Assembly: GCF_042140125.1 (NCBI RefSeq)
Contig: NZ_CP159473.1
Direction: 5' to 3' (one strand)
DNA from: Rhodophyticola sp017644125
GTDB taxonomy: Bacteria > Pseudomonadota > Alphaproteobacteria > Rhodobacterales > Rhodobacteraceae
Length of the DNA stretch: 64,000 nucleotides
Shown here piece after piece: positions 1 through 8,589 of the stretch; positions within the stretch are counted from its first letter, which is position 1; each line of letters starts with the position of its first letter. The notes under the pieces are model-generated. The model made no database searches and had not been told where the DNA came from. It saw only the letters and a program-made list of their open reading frames with translations. The translations under genes were made by a program, and so were the position numbers.

Positions 1-262
1 AGCAGCCATTGGCCGAGTGACCATCAGCGAAGAAGACCTAACGCCCTGTTCGGGCCGGGCTTGCTTCGTCCCCTATCGCAAATGCCCCTTAAGCCGTGAA
101 GTGTCGGGCTGGTTCCCGGCCGCCCAACGCGTTGTTGCGGTGTCTGGCACTCAACCCGCAGGGTCCATGTTCGAAACGATCGGGTCCTAATTTACTTACG
201 CGCTTGCGTCCAGCCGAATAGGAAGCGCGGCAGAACACATCTGCATCCTGCCGCACTTGCAC
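1..262. other. Left edge, no supported gene
   Basis: A plus-strand frame is open from the window edge to a TAA at 188-190 (about 62 codons), but it shows no motif I recognise and its length is compatible with chance in this base composition. The rest, up to the stop codon of the acetamidase gene, shows nothing I can name. Confidence 0.3.
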
Positions 263-1585
263 TCAGACGCCATATTGCTCTCGGGCGTAGCCGCCCAGCC
301 CCACGGCATCGAGCTTGCTCAGCGGCGCTAGGAACGTCACCTGGATCACCCCCGGCGCGCGCCCGATCTCAATCGCGCCGTTGACCGTCGCCCGGTTGCG
401 GACTTCGGCCACCGTCATGTCCAAAAGCTTGGCCGCACGCGCCAGACCGTTCTCGATCGCCTCGTTCAGATTGGCTGCCGTCCCGATGACCGAAATCGGT
501 GCCAGCGCCTCGATCTCGGACACCTGCCATTTCTCGGCCAGGCGCGCGCCCTTCGCCTTTTCGGCATCGGTGAACGGCTTCGCCAAGGGAGGCAGGTCTT
601 CTTCCAGCGGGAAGAGGACCGGACCGTCCAACGGGTAGTTCTTCACCACCTCGACCTGCAGCGTCACGCTGCCCGCGACATCCATCGTGTGGCCGGCGAT
701 TTCACCGTCGCCCTGTCCGGCATGCATGTCCCCCATATAGACGCCCGCCCCCTTCACCTTCACCGGACAGACGAGGATCGCACCGGTACGTACGGCGTCG
801 ATATCCATGTGGCCATCGGTCTTGTGTTCGGCCAGCTGTTCGGCGGTGATGGCGTAATCATGGGGGGCGCCCACTAGAAATGCACCGAAATCGCCCGCAT
901 TGTGGCTGTCTGGCATCGGCATCGACGGGCAGGTGCCAAGTTGCCCCATGAAGGGGCGCATCCGCACCAGCGTGCCCGGTATATCGGAGGGGGCGAAATT
1001 CAGGATCGAGTGCTGGCGGCTTTCATCGGGCAAGGCCGCATAATGATCGGCACTCTTCGCAATCGCCTCGGCGCCGTCCTTCGGTAGCGTCAGGCCAACG
1101 CTGCGCGTGTCGTCGAAGGTCACGGTGTAGCCATGCACGATCTCGAACGGTTTGACCGCATTGCCGCAGGCATCGCATTTGACCGCGTCCTGGCCGATCC
1201 CCTCGATATGGGTCTCGGGCCAGACAATGTCGCAGGTGGGGCAGCGCGCGGCCACATAGGGGTCTCCCAGGCAGAACCCCTTGGGAGAGCTGTCGTGGCC
1301 GGACGCCGTCGCACTTGAGGTGACCGTTATGTCCCGAATGCGAATGGCGACGCCATCGCCGATCTCGGCGCCATCAATAAAGACAGGCTGTGTCACTTCG
1401 TGGCCGCCCCGCAGGCTGGGCGTGATCATCGGGCCCCAGCAGCCAGGCGCGGTGTTGGCAATGATCGTGCCACCATCCTCGACCGGGCCCAGCATGGGGG
1501 CATCCGGGTCAAGGACGCTATTGGTGAATTCGTGAACGACGACGCTGCGCCGTGCCCGGTTTTTCGGTGTGCTTCCGTCCGCCAT
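263..1585 (-). CDS. Acetamidase/formamidase family protein with an inserted zinc-knuckle
   Basis: Predicted cytoplasmic amidase of the FmdA/AmdA family, which hydrolyses short amides such as formamide or acetamide to ammonia and the acid. The family signature GDMHAGQGDGE is at residues 285-295 of 440, and the N-terminal motif GPMITPSLRGGHEV is around 51-64. Between them residues 115-140 carry two CxxC pairs (C115/C118 and C137/C140), a probable structural zinc knuckle that interrupts the fold; I do not recall it from short formamidases. The start at 1585 has a good ribosome site, AGGTGAGG, just upstream. The gene stands alone on its strand, so the substrate cannot be taken from neighbours. 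Family assignment is firm, exact substrate is not. Confidence 0.88.
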   Translation of the reverse strand: MADGSTPKNRARRSVVVHEFTNSVLDPDAPMLGPVEDGGTIIANTAPGCWGPMITPSLRGGHEVTQPVFIDGAEIGDGVAIRIRDITVTSSATASGHDSSPKGFCLGDPYVAARCPTCDIVWPETHIEGIGQDAVKCDACGNAVKPFEIVHGYTVTFDDTRSVGLTLPKDGAEAIAKSADHYAALPDESRQHSILNFAPSDIPGTLVRMRPFMGQLGTCPSMPMPDSHNAGDFGAFLVGAPHDYAITAEQLAEHKTDGHMDIDAVRTGAILVCPVKVKGAGVYMGDMHAGQGDGEIAGHTMDVAGSVTLQVEVVKNYPLDGPVLFPLEEDLPPLAKPFTDAEKAKGARLAEKWQVSEIEALAPISVIGTAANLNEAIENGLARAAKLLDMTVAEVRNRATVNGAIEIGRAPGVIQVTFLAPLSKLDAVGLGGYAREQYGV

Positions 1586-1863
1586 TCTACCTCACCTCCC
1601 TTTTGAAGCTCCGTCCCGCAATGATACGTTACAGGGTGCAAACCGCAAGATTTTACCTCCTCAACCGCGGCCAGTACTTGTACAGACTTTGCCTTGCGCA
1701 AACCGGAAGGGGATACTGTGTTCGGCCCGAAGCGAGCCTTCACCACGAGGGACTGCGCTGTAGTGCAGCGTCCCGGAAGCGGACCTCAGCGGGTTTTGCC
1801 GGCGGTTTTGGATGGGATGGCAAAAGTCTTGACGCATGATTCAGGGTGCGACGTAATCCCGAT

Positions 1864-3777
1864 ATGAGATCAGATCAGATTGAGAACGGCATCAAGTTGC
1901 TTGTGGGATTGGCGGGATGGGCAGCCAAGCCCGGCTTTCTTGGCGCCATAACAACTTCTCTTTCCACCAGGGATCTTGCAAAGAAGATCATGGCCGATGC
2001 GCCGTCCGACATCAAACGACTGGCCGCACAGTTGACCAACAGCGCCCAAGAGGTTTTCGACGGATTCAAACATGATCTGCCGCCGGATGCAGATCTGCTC
2101 TATGCGCAAATGGTGGAGTTTGGCCTACCCACACCGCAACAGGTCGTGGCCGATAGAATGAATGCGGGAGTTGTCACGGATGCGATGGTCGAACGTCTTA
2201 CATTCGACGAACACGTCAAAGGGCACATGCCGGGCCTTTTCCGTGCTATCACCGAACCGACGCTCGAAAAGCTACTTGCAGACAGGTCATTCGCAGACAG
2301 CCTGACACCAGCCTACATGGCGGAAGTGCTGCAAGACCTGGAGCGCCAAGCGAAACTAATTCAAGGTCTGGAGGAAAAGTTCGGGTCGTTGGCAAACGCA
2401 TTGGACGACTTGTCCTCCGCTAGACGTGATCAGCTCGAACTGCTGGCGGAACGCTTCCGGCTTGAGAATGTGAGGCAGAGCTCCGACGACGCCTTGATGG
2501 CACTTCTGTCCGACAAGGCCGAGGAATTTCGCAAGGCGCGCCTTGTTATTGCAAGCCTTGATCCGAAAGACGCCGCGTTGGCACGGCTCAAGGGCGAGGC
2601 AGATTCGGCCGCGGAAAGGCTCGATTTTACGGCGGTGGAGTGGGCACTGGCACAGGTCGATCTTGCGCGAACAAAAGACACCGAAGCCGCAAAAATTGCG
2701 CGCGCCGAAAACGCGCTCTTGAACAACGAAACCGCGATTGCGGCGCGTTTGCTCGTGGCGGCGGCCGAGAGTTTCGGCGGAAAAGATCCGCTGGCGCCGG
2801 CCAAAAAGCGTCTAGAATACCTGCCGATTCTGCTCAACAACGGCGTGCGCTTCGGCCTGCCCGCCTTGCAGGAGGCCCGTGGGGTCGCCGAGGATGCCGC
2901 CGAGGCCTTCGCTGTAGACCTCAAGGCCAGACAAAGCTCCGATGAGAAGCTCTACATACGCGCGCTCTATGCTCAGGCCCTGACATTCCTCGGTATCGCC
3001 CAATTCGAAATCGGGCAGAAGGAAGATCATAAGACCGGCCGAACGGCCATGAGCCAAGCGATCGACCACTATCGATCGGCGATCAAGACATTTGACGCAG
3101 TCGGCCTCGACGGCGAGGCGGCCATCGCCCGCAACAACCTTGGCACGGCGCTGCGCACCTTGGGCACACGCACCGAGGGAGACGCGGTCATCTCGCTTCT
3201 GCAAGAGGCGGAGGAGGTTCTCACCACCGCCTGCAATCACGTCGACAAGCCGGAAAACATGGCCGCGCGCACGAGCAATTTAGGCGTTACGCAAACCGAT
3301 TTGGCAATGCGATTTAGCGGGCAGACTGCGCTTGATGGGTTCAAGAAGGCGCATGCGACGCTGTTGGCGGCGATTGAGCTTGAACGCGCATCGGGCCGCG
3401 ACAGCAGCACAAGTCCGACAAATCTGCCCCTCGCGGTGGTTCGGATCGAACAGGGCCGGAGTACTCCTGGCATGACCGGTCGCGATTGGCTGACGGAGGC
3501 TTTTGGATTGCTCGAATTTGCCGAGGCAGCGCTTCCGCGGAAGAAGACCCCGCAACTCTGGGCTCTTGTCGCTTTCACGCGCGCGACGGTCGCGTATCAC
3601 CGAGCGATGCATGACACGACCGACAACCCGTGTGCCGATCTATTTGCCGCCCGCACCCATGTGAAAGATGCCTTGTCCGAATTCACCGAGGCGCGCGCTC
3701 CGTTCAATTGGAAACGGGCAATGCTTCGAGAAGACGAGATTACCGCTGCGCTTTCCGATGCTGGTTGTGTTGACTGA
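1864..3777 (+). CDS. Large alpha-helical repeat (TPR-like) protein of unknown function
   Basis: A 637-residue soluble protein without signal peptide or membrane span. Residues about 1-150 form a helical N-terminal domain, about 180-290 a charged, Ala/Glu/Leu-rich stretch that looks coiled-coil, and about 350-630 a series of Ala-rich helical hairpins resembling tetratricopeptide repeats (for example AIARNNLGTALRTLG). I recognise no catalytic motif. Similar helix-rich proteins occur in Rhodobacterales accessory regions, sometimes next to NTPase or protease partners, but none is seen here. The start is uncertain: a GTG at 1846 extends it by six residues, and neither start has a clear ribosome site. 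It could be a scaffold; no function is claimed. Confidence 0.75.
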   Translation: MRSDQIENGIKLLVGLAGWAAKPGFLGAITTSLSTRDLAKKIMADAPSDIKRLAAQLTNSAQEVFDGFKHDLPPDADLLYAQMVEFGLPTPQQVVADRMNAGVVTDAMVERLTFDEHVKGHMPGLFRAITEPTLEKLLADRSFADSLTPAYMAEVLQDLERQAKLIQGLEEKFGSLANALDDLSSARRDQLELLAERFRLENVRQSSDDALMALLSDKAEEFRKARLVIASLDPKDAALARLKGEADSAAERLDFTAVEWALAQVDLARTKDTEAAKIARAENALLNNETAIAARLLVAAAESFGGKDPLAPAKKRLEYLPILLNNGVRFGLPALQEARGVAEDAAEAFAVDLKARQSSDEKLYIRALYAQALTFLGIAQFEIGQKEDHKTGRTAMSQAIDHYRSAIKTFDAVGLDGEAAIARNNLGTALRTLGTRTEGDAVISLLQEAEEVLTTACNHVDKPENMAARTSNLGVTQTDLAMRFSGQTALDGFKKAHATLLAAIELERASGRDSSTSPTNLPLAVVRIEQGRSTPGMTGRDWLTEAFGLLEFAEAALPRKKTPQLWALVAFTRATVAYHRAMHDTTDNPCADLFAARTHVKDALSEFTEARAPFNWKRAMLREDEITAALSDAGCVD

Positions 3778-3914
3778 ACACCGCATTGGAGGTGGATGCG
3801 GTCAAGGCCTCGCCGATGCGATTGTCCGAGACGCAGAATGATGTCAGCAGCATCTGGCATCTCCTGGCGGCCGAGGGAGGCCGCCAATTTGTTCGAGGAT
3901 GAACTTTTCGCGTT

Positions 3915-3965
3915 GCGGCCCATAGCCGACCTTGGACCCACCTTGAGGATGCTGCGGTGCGGCCC
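3915..3965 (+). repeat. Dispersed intergenic repeat, copy A
   Basis: The 51-bp unit is a 16-base block (GCGGCCCATAGCCGAC), a 16-base variable spacer and a 19-base block (GGATGCTGCGGTGCGGCCC). The same two blocks at exactly the same spacing recur at 8358-8408, and a diverged copy is at 7398-7447. It lies between the helical-repeat gene and the 2H phosphoesterase gene. Confidence 0.7.
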
Positions 3966-4075
3966 GTCAGACCGGACTTTCGCCGCGATCGCAAAGCTGG
4001 ATAGCAGGCATGCGTCCGGTTTGCCGGACTTTGCTGCCGTTGAGTTCTTAAGACCAACTCTTCACTATCCAAAAC

Positions 4076-4597
4076 ATGATTTATGTTTTGGCATATCCGG
4101 AATTCGAACCACTCGACGCAGACCGAATTCGCATCTTTCGGGCGACACACGAGCCTCACAGAGCGGAGCTCGTTCCACCGCACCTCACGTTGGTCTTCGG
4201 AGTGAAGAGCTTACACCTACCGGCGGTCACTGAATTGGCAGAGGCAGTGTCGCGCCAAACACCTGCTTTCCACATTACCTTTGACGATTACGCCATCGAG
4301 TCTGATCCCTTCGAAAAAAGACACAAAATCTTTCTGCATTGTGATGAAGGAAGGCGCAACGTCATGGTTCTGCACAATCAACTCTATGACGGGGAGCACC
4401 GCGCCGAACTAAGTACAACGCATCCATTTCGACCGCATATGACTATCGCAACCTGTGACACGCGCGCGCAGATTGAGCAGGTCAATGTGTCTGATGTGGG
4501 CACTCTGCCGCTTCGAGGTACATTGCGGGCTCTACAGGTCGTGCAATTGTCGGGCGGCACGCTTTCAACGCTCAAGACGCTCCCATTTCATCGGTAG
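4076..4597 (+). CDS. 2'-5' RNA ligase family protein (2H phosphoesterase)
   Basis: A 173-residue cytoplasmic protein with the two HxT motifs that define the 2H phosphoesterase fold: HLTLVF at about residue 36 and HMTIAT at about residue 121, roughly 85 residues apart as expected. Members act on 2'-5' linkages or cyclic phosphates in RNA or nucleotides. The length fits the family. It is locally lower in GC than the genes to the right and ends only about 20 bp before the IS3 element, so it may belong to an accessory segment. No ribosome site is clear before the ATG at 4076. Confidence 0.8.
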   Translation: MIYVLAYPEFEPLDADRIRIFRATHEPHRAELVPPHLTLVFGVKSLHLPAVTELAEAVSRQTPAFHITFDDYAIESDPFEKRHKIFLHCDEGRRNVMVLHNQLYDGEHRAELSTTHPFRPHMTIATCDTRAQIEQVNVSDVGTLPLRGTLRALQVVQLSGGTLSTLKTLPFHR

Positions 4598-4677
4598 GTA
4601 TGGGCTCAGACCCGAACAATGAGCTGGTCCCGGAAAACTGGACAGTGAGCTAAGGTGTATCCCAACGACGAAGGGAT

Positions 4678-4965
4678 ATGACGATGGCGCGGAAGCGACG
4701 GAAGTTTACGGATCATTTCAAGGCCCAGGTGGCGCTGGAAGCGCTGCGTGGTGACAGGACGGTGCAGGAGATCGCGACGCGGCACGGGCTGCTGCCGACA
4801 CAGGTGAGTGCCTGGAAGAAGCAGGCAATGGAGGGCCTGTCGGATGTGTTCGCCGGAAAGGCGGGTGGCGCGGTGGACCGAGAAGCGGAGCTGAAGGATC
4901 TGCACGCCAAGATCGGGAGGTTGGCGGTGGAGAACGATTTTTCAGCCAAAGGGCTCAAGACATGA
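4678..4965 (+). CDS. IS3-family transposase OrfA (HTH subunit)
   Basis: A 95-residue protein with an N-terminal helix-turn-helix of the HTH_8 type (FTDHFKAQVALEAL, then TVQEIATRHGL) and a C-terminal leucine-zipper-like helix, the usual layout of IS3 OrfA. It overlaps OrfB by 4 bp (ATGA at 4962). In this family OrfA binds the terminal repeats, and the active transposase OrfAB is usually made by -1 frameshifting near this junction; I did not pin a slippery site. Confidence 0.9.
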   Translation: MTMARKRRKFTDHFKAQVALEALRGDRTVQEIATRHGLLPTQVSAWKKQAMEGLSDVFAGKAGGAVDREAELKDLHAKIGRLAVENDFSAKGLKT

Positions 4966-5816
4966 GCCCCTGCCGTCGCAAGAATATCGTCCAGCCCGAT
5001 CATCCGCAGCTCAGCCTGAGCGCGCAGTGCCGCATCCTGGGGATCAGCCGGTCGTCGCTGTATTATCGACCCGTGCCGGTCCGCGACGACACGCTGGCAT
5101 TGATGAAGTCGATCGACCGGTTGTTCACGGCCTATCCGTTCTTCGGTAGCCGACAAATGGTTGCGATGCTTAAGCGTGACGGCCTGTCGGTCGGGCGGCA
5201 CCGGATCCGGCGGCTGATGCGTCGAATGGGGTTGGAGGCGGTCTATCGCAGGCCAAAGACCAGCCAACCTCACCCGGCGCATCCGATCCATCCCTACCTG
5301 CTGCGGACCATGACCATCGACCGCCCGAACCAGGTCTGGTGTGCTGACATCACGTTCGTTCCAGTCAGCCGTGGCTACCTTTACGTTGTGGCGATCATGG
5401 ATTGGGCGACGCGCAAGGTGCTGTCTTGGCGGCTTTCGAACACGATGCACGCGGACTTCTGCGTCGAGGCGCTGAACGAGGCGATCCGTCGTCATGGCCC
5501 GCCCGAGATCGTGAATACCGACCAAGGTAGCCAGTTCACCGGGTCAGCGTGGATCACGACTCTGACCGAGGCCGGGGTGCGGATCAGCATGGACGGCCGC
5601 GGCCGCTGCATGGACAACATCTTCATTGAACGGCTTTGGCGATCGATGAAATATGAAGCCGTCTACCTTCAGGATATCGCGGATGGCTTCGAGGCGGGGC
5701 GGGTCGTCGACAGTTGGATCGACTTCTACAACCGCCAGCGCCCGCACTCGGCACTTGGTCTGAGGACCCCCGATGAGGCATACTTAGAAAGGATCGAACT
5801 GACGAAAGCGGCCTGA
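4962..5816 (+). CDS. IS3-family transposase OrfB (DDE integrase)
   Basis: A 284-residue catalytic subunit with an HTH_21-like N-terminus and an rve integrase core. The DDE triad is complete: first Asp in WCADITF, second Asp in VNTDQGSQF, Glu in IFIERLWRS. The C-terminus has the usual YNRQRPHSALG motif. It ends 62 bp before the right end of the element. No frameshift or stop interrupts it. Confidence 0.93.
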   Translation: MSPCRRKNIVQPDHPQLSLSAQCRILGISRSSLYYRPVPVRDDTLALMKSIDRLFTAYPFFGSRQMVAMLKRDGLSVGRHRIRRLMRRMGLEAVYRRPKTSQPHPAHPIHPYLLRTMTIDRPNQVWCADITFVPVSRGYLYVVAIMDWATRKVLSWRLSNTMHADFCVEALNEAIRRHGPPEIVNTDQGSQFTGSAWITTLTEAGVRISMDGRGRCMDNIFIERLWRSMKYEAVYLQDIADGFEAGRVVDSWIDFYNRQRPHSALGLRTPDEAYLERIELTKAA

Positions 5817-6029
5817 TTACACAACCCGATATACCTTAGCAGGGCCGAGAAACTGTGCAGGATACTAGGACCAGCTCACAATGCCCTTGCAGACACATTG
5901 CGCTTGACGCCTGTTGCGCAAACCAGCGGTTGATCGCCTTGCTTTATGACGGCTGCGCGGACGAAGCGGGCTTTCGCTGCGATTGCGCCAATGGCTGCTT
6001 TTCTGTTGCACGTTACCTGACATCGATTG

Positions 6030-7157
6030 CTACATGTCCTGAGCAACTGGTATCGCTCGCTTCAAACCAGCTTCGTTCCCCATACCTAAGTTGTGTTCAA
6101 AAACACGCCAGTTTTGTTCCGTGTGTTTGTAAGCTGCGTCAAACTGCCGAAAAACACTTGATTTCAGGCACCCTTGAGAAAGCAGGCCGATATCATGTTG
6201 GCCCAAGTTCTGGTAGAGAAACGTCGTGAACGCTCCCGGTCCGGACAACCAGAATATCCCTCGGGATGCGACATCACGAATGTTTTTCAGAACCTGCTCG
6301 AGCAACCCTTCCATCACCGGGTTTTGTGGTGGTGCGGCGATGAAACCGTTGATCGTCACACAGTTCGGAACATTCGTCATGGAAGACGCCCAGACCCGGT
6401 TTCCTGCGCGTTCCAAGAACTCGGAGGTGCGGTATTCAGGCATGCTGTCTGCATCACAGTAAACTCCACCACTCTTCACCAAGCGATACAGCCGAAACAC
6501 GTCAGACTTCAGCGCGGGATGCCAGAGCTTTGAGTACGCATCGGCTGCGCTCCGTCCAAACCCATCGGCGATAAACTGCTGGGCAGAAGCGTCGTCATAC
6601 CACACGTGGGTCTTGGCCGTGCTCCGCCAGAGTTGTCTACCGCCCTCAATTTCAGGAGGAGGTTTCATTTGATCCCAGAATTGAAAGGTGTCTTTGGACG
6701 GAGTCCCGTTATCGGGAAACCTCGCTTTGTGGGTTACGAAATTTGCCCACCCCATTGCTTCAAACTGGGTCATAGGATGGGCGGAAACATCTGAAACTAT
6801 TTGGCGTAGATTTTCGGCCGAACCCTCGCACAGATCATTCAGCACAGCAGTCAGTAAGCGCGGTTGCCCTCCAACGGTATGGCGTGCGAGCGGAATAGCT
6901 GCCGCAAAATCCACTCCGGTATCACGTGCGAGCAGGTCATCAACCAAACGAAAAGGGATGCCTGCAACGTCGAAACCTTTCCCCGATAGTTTTTCAAGGT
7001 ATTGATCCAGTTTGAAAAACAGAGACTTCGCTTTGAGCATGTCAATTCGTGCTCTGTGATTAAACTTTAAGTCTCGCGCCATCACTCTCTGTTTCCCAAA
7101 ACTGTTGAGCTTCAACTGAGCTTGAGAGCAGGTCCCAAGAAATCGTTCAGCAATCAA
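6030..7157 (-). CDS. DXD-motif glycosyltransferase (Gly_transf_sug / capsular polysaccharide type)
   Basis: A 375-residue protein whose core contains ALKSDVFRLYRLVKSGGVYCDADS at about residues 215-238, the hallmark of the glycosyltransferase family with a sugar-binding DXD motif (DAD at 235-237), which holds a metal-bound nucleotide sugar. No signal peptide or membrane span is evident, so it should act in the cytoplasm on a surface glycan or capsule precursor. The start is uncertain: an internal Met at residue 26 (about 7082) is an alternative. It stands alone between the IS3 element and a repeat-bearing spacer and is relatively AT-rich for the window, which suggests transfer. The acceptor and donor are unknown. 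Confidence 0.75.
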   Translation of the reverse strand: MIAERFLGTCSQAQLKLNSFGKQRVMARDLKFNHRARIDMLKAKSLFFKLDQYLEKLSGKGFDVAGIPFRLVDDLLARDTGVDFAAAIPLARHTVGGQPRLLTAVLNDLCEGSAENLRQIVSDVSAHPMTQFEAMGWANFVTHKARFPDNGTPSKDTFQFWDQMKPPPEIEGGRQLWRSTAKTHVWYDDASAQQFIADGFGRSAADAYSKLWHPALKSDVFRLYRLVKSGGVYCDADSMPEYRTSEFLERAGNRVWASSMTNVPNCVTINGFIAAPPQNPVMEGLLEQVLKNIRDVASRGIFWLSGPGAFTTFLYQNLGQHDIGLLSQGCLKSSVFRQFDAAYKHTEQNWRVFEHNLGMGNEAGLKRAIPVAQDM

Positions 7158-7397
7158 CCTGCGCCTAGAAGGCCTACCGGTTACGTTTACGCTCTCGTTT
7201 CGCTCCTTTGGTCTTTGCGGTCGATACTTTCAATCCATAGAAAAGCAAGCGCGCTTATCTAGGCTAGCTGACAACTGACTGGCAACCACCTATAGTAGCC
7301 CTTCGTGCGAAGCGCAGCATAGGGCAAAATGGGCTCGTACCAGACCTAGGAGCGGACGCAGCATCCTTTAGAATCAAGGCCCAAGGGGCTGCCGCAC

Positions 7398-7447
7398 ACG
7401 GCCCAAAGCCGACTTTGGTCGCATCAGCGGATGCCGCAATGCAGCTT
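7398..7447 (+). repeat. Dispersed intergenic repeat, diverged copy C
   Basis: The first block (ACGGCCCAAAGCCGAC) and second block (GGATGCCGCAATGCAGC) match copies at 3915 and 8358, differing mostly by transitions and by one base in spacer length. The surrounding gene-free stretch 7158-7560 holds nothing else I can name. Confidence 0.5.
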
Positions 7448-7560
7448 CCCGGAAGCGGTCGTTCGAGCCACGCTGTCATCGTTTTCCAGCTTTTTGCCCA
7501 ACGCTTCAATTCGCTTTATGTTCGGATTGAGTTGGCCACTGGACGGAGAACATAAAATCC

Positions 7561-8310
7561 TTGGAACTACTTTTAGTATTGCTCGCGGTCGGCGTAGCGT
7601 TTCTATATTTTTACCTGAAATCCCCAACAGTGATTGGCGCGGAAGGAGAACGACGCGTCAATGCGACGCTCAGCCGAAAACTAGATGAACAGGACTACAT
7701 CCTACTCGAAGATCTTACCTTGCCAACCAGCCACGGCACGACACAAGTTGACCATATCGTCTTGTCACGTTTCGGTGTCTTCGTGATCGAAACCAAGAAC
7801 ATGTCGGGATGGATTTTCGGTGGCAAGACCCAAGCGCGTTGGACGCAGGTCATGCGTCGCCACAAATCACAGTTTCAGAACCCCCTTCGCCAGAATTACC
7901 ATCACGTAAAAGTCGTCCAAGACCTGCTTGGAGTCAGGCCGGACCAACTGGAAAATCTTGTCGCATTCGTAGGCTCAGCGGAACCAAGAACCGAAATGCC
8001 AGCTAACGTGTTTTGGAGCAGACGAGACCTATTGAACTATGTTGCTTCGCGGACAGCCGTTCGGTTCACTGAAAATGAGGTGCACGATTTTGCCCGCAAA
8101 CTGCGCAGCAGCGCTTTGGACGCCAACAAGGAAACACGGCGTGCGCATGTCCAGCACGTCCGAGAAAAAGCCATCCAAAAGGAAACTGATCTCACGAAAT
8201 GCCCCCGGTGTGGATCGAAGATGATCGAGAGAGCCAATCGAAAGACTGGACAAACCTTCTATGGCTGTTCTCGATATCCCAAATGCCATGGCACGCGAAA
8301 GGTGAAATGA
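7561..8310 (+). CDS. Membrane-anchored NERD nuclease-like protein with C-terminal C4 zinc ribbon
   Basis: A 249-residue protein starting with TTG. Residues 2-18 form one hydrophobic helix, probably a membrane anchor. Residues about 25-140 match a NERD domain, with the PD-(D/E)XK-like residues D64 (VDHIVLS) and E77/K79 (FVIETKN). The C-terminus has a topoisomerase-type zinc ribbon with C214/C217 and C236/C242. NERD proteins are thought to be DNA-processing or defence-related; the ribbon would bind nucleic acid. GGAG lies 13 bases before the TTG, rather far, so the start is the least certain point. Confidence 0.8.
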   Translation: MELLLVLLAVGVAFLYFYLKSPTVIGAEGERRVNATLSRKLDEQDYILLEDLTLPTSHGTTQVDHIVLSRFGVFVIETKNMSGWIFGGKTQARWTQVMRRHKSQFQNPLRQNYHHVKVVQDLLGVRPDQLENLVAFVGSAEPRTEMPANVFWSRRDLLNYVASRTAVRFTENEVHDFARKLRSSALDANKETRRAHVQHVREKAIQKETDLTKCPRCGSKMIERANRKTGQTFYGCSRYPKCHGTRKVK

Positions 8311-8357
8311 CCTAGCGGGTTTTAGCGGCAGCTGCGCGGCTACCGCGCCGAAACAAA

Positions 8358-8408
8358 GCGGCCCAGAGCCGACCTCCACCAATGGTCATGGATGCTGCGG
8401 TGCGGCCC
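8358..8408 (+). repeat. Dispersed intergenic repeat, copy B
   Basis: Same two blocks as the copy at 3915-3965, at the identical 16-base spacing: GCGGCCCAGAGCCGAC then GGATGCTGCGGTGCGGCCC. It sits in the spacer between two convergent genes, the NERD gene and the nfu-like gene; the rest of 8311-8589 is unremarkable. Confidence 0.7.
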
Positions 8409-8589
8409 ATCGTTCCTGTCATTCGCTGCGCCCGCAATTTTTGAGGATCGGCGAACTCACAGTCTGCGGGACTTTGCCGTCTTTGCTCGGTCTGATGCCA
8501 CGGACGGCTGTCAGCCTCGAAGCATTCGCAATGCGAAACATCTGCTGTGGTTAGATGCTCGAAATCCGAGGGATTACGCCAGAAGTTGT

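Larger units (their letters stand above)
4620..5878 (+). mobile_element. Complete IS3-family insertion sequence with inverted repeats and 3-bp target duplication
   Basis: A 1259-bp element. The left end begins TGAGCTGGTCC at 4620 and the right end finishes GGACCAGCTCA at 5878; the ends match at 11 of 11 outer positions and at 20 of 27 overall. The bases CAA directly precede the left end (4617-4619) and directly follow the right end (5879-5881), a 3-bp target-site duplication typical of IS3 elements. Both reading frames are present and the catalytic triad is complete, so the insertion looks recent and possibly still active. Confidence 0.9.

Noticed and set aside
2..190. Open plus-strand frame from the window edge, possible end of a gene
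   Set aside because: About 62 codons without a recognised motif; a frame this long is expected by chance among six frames.
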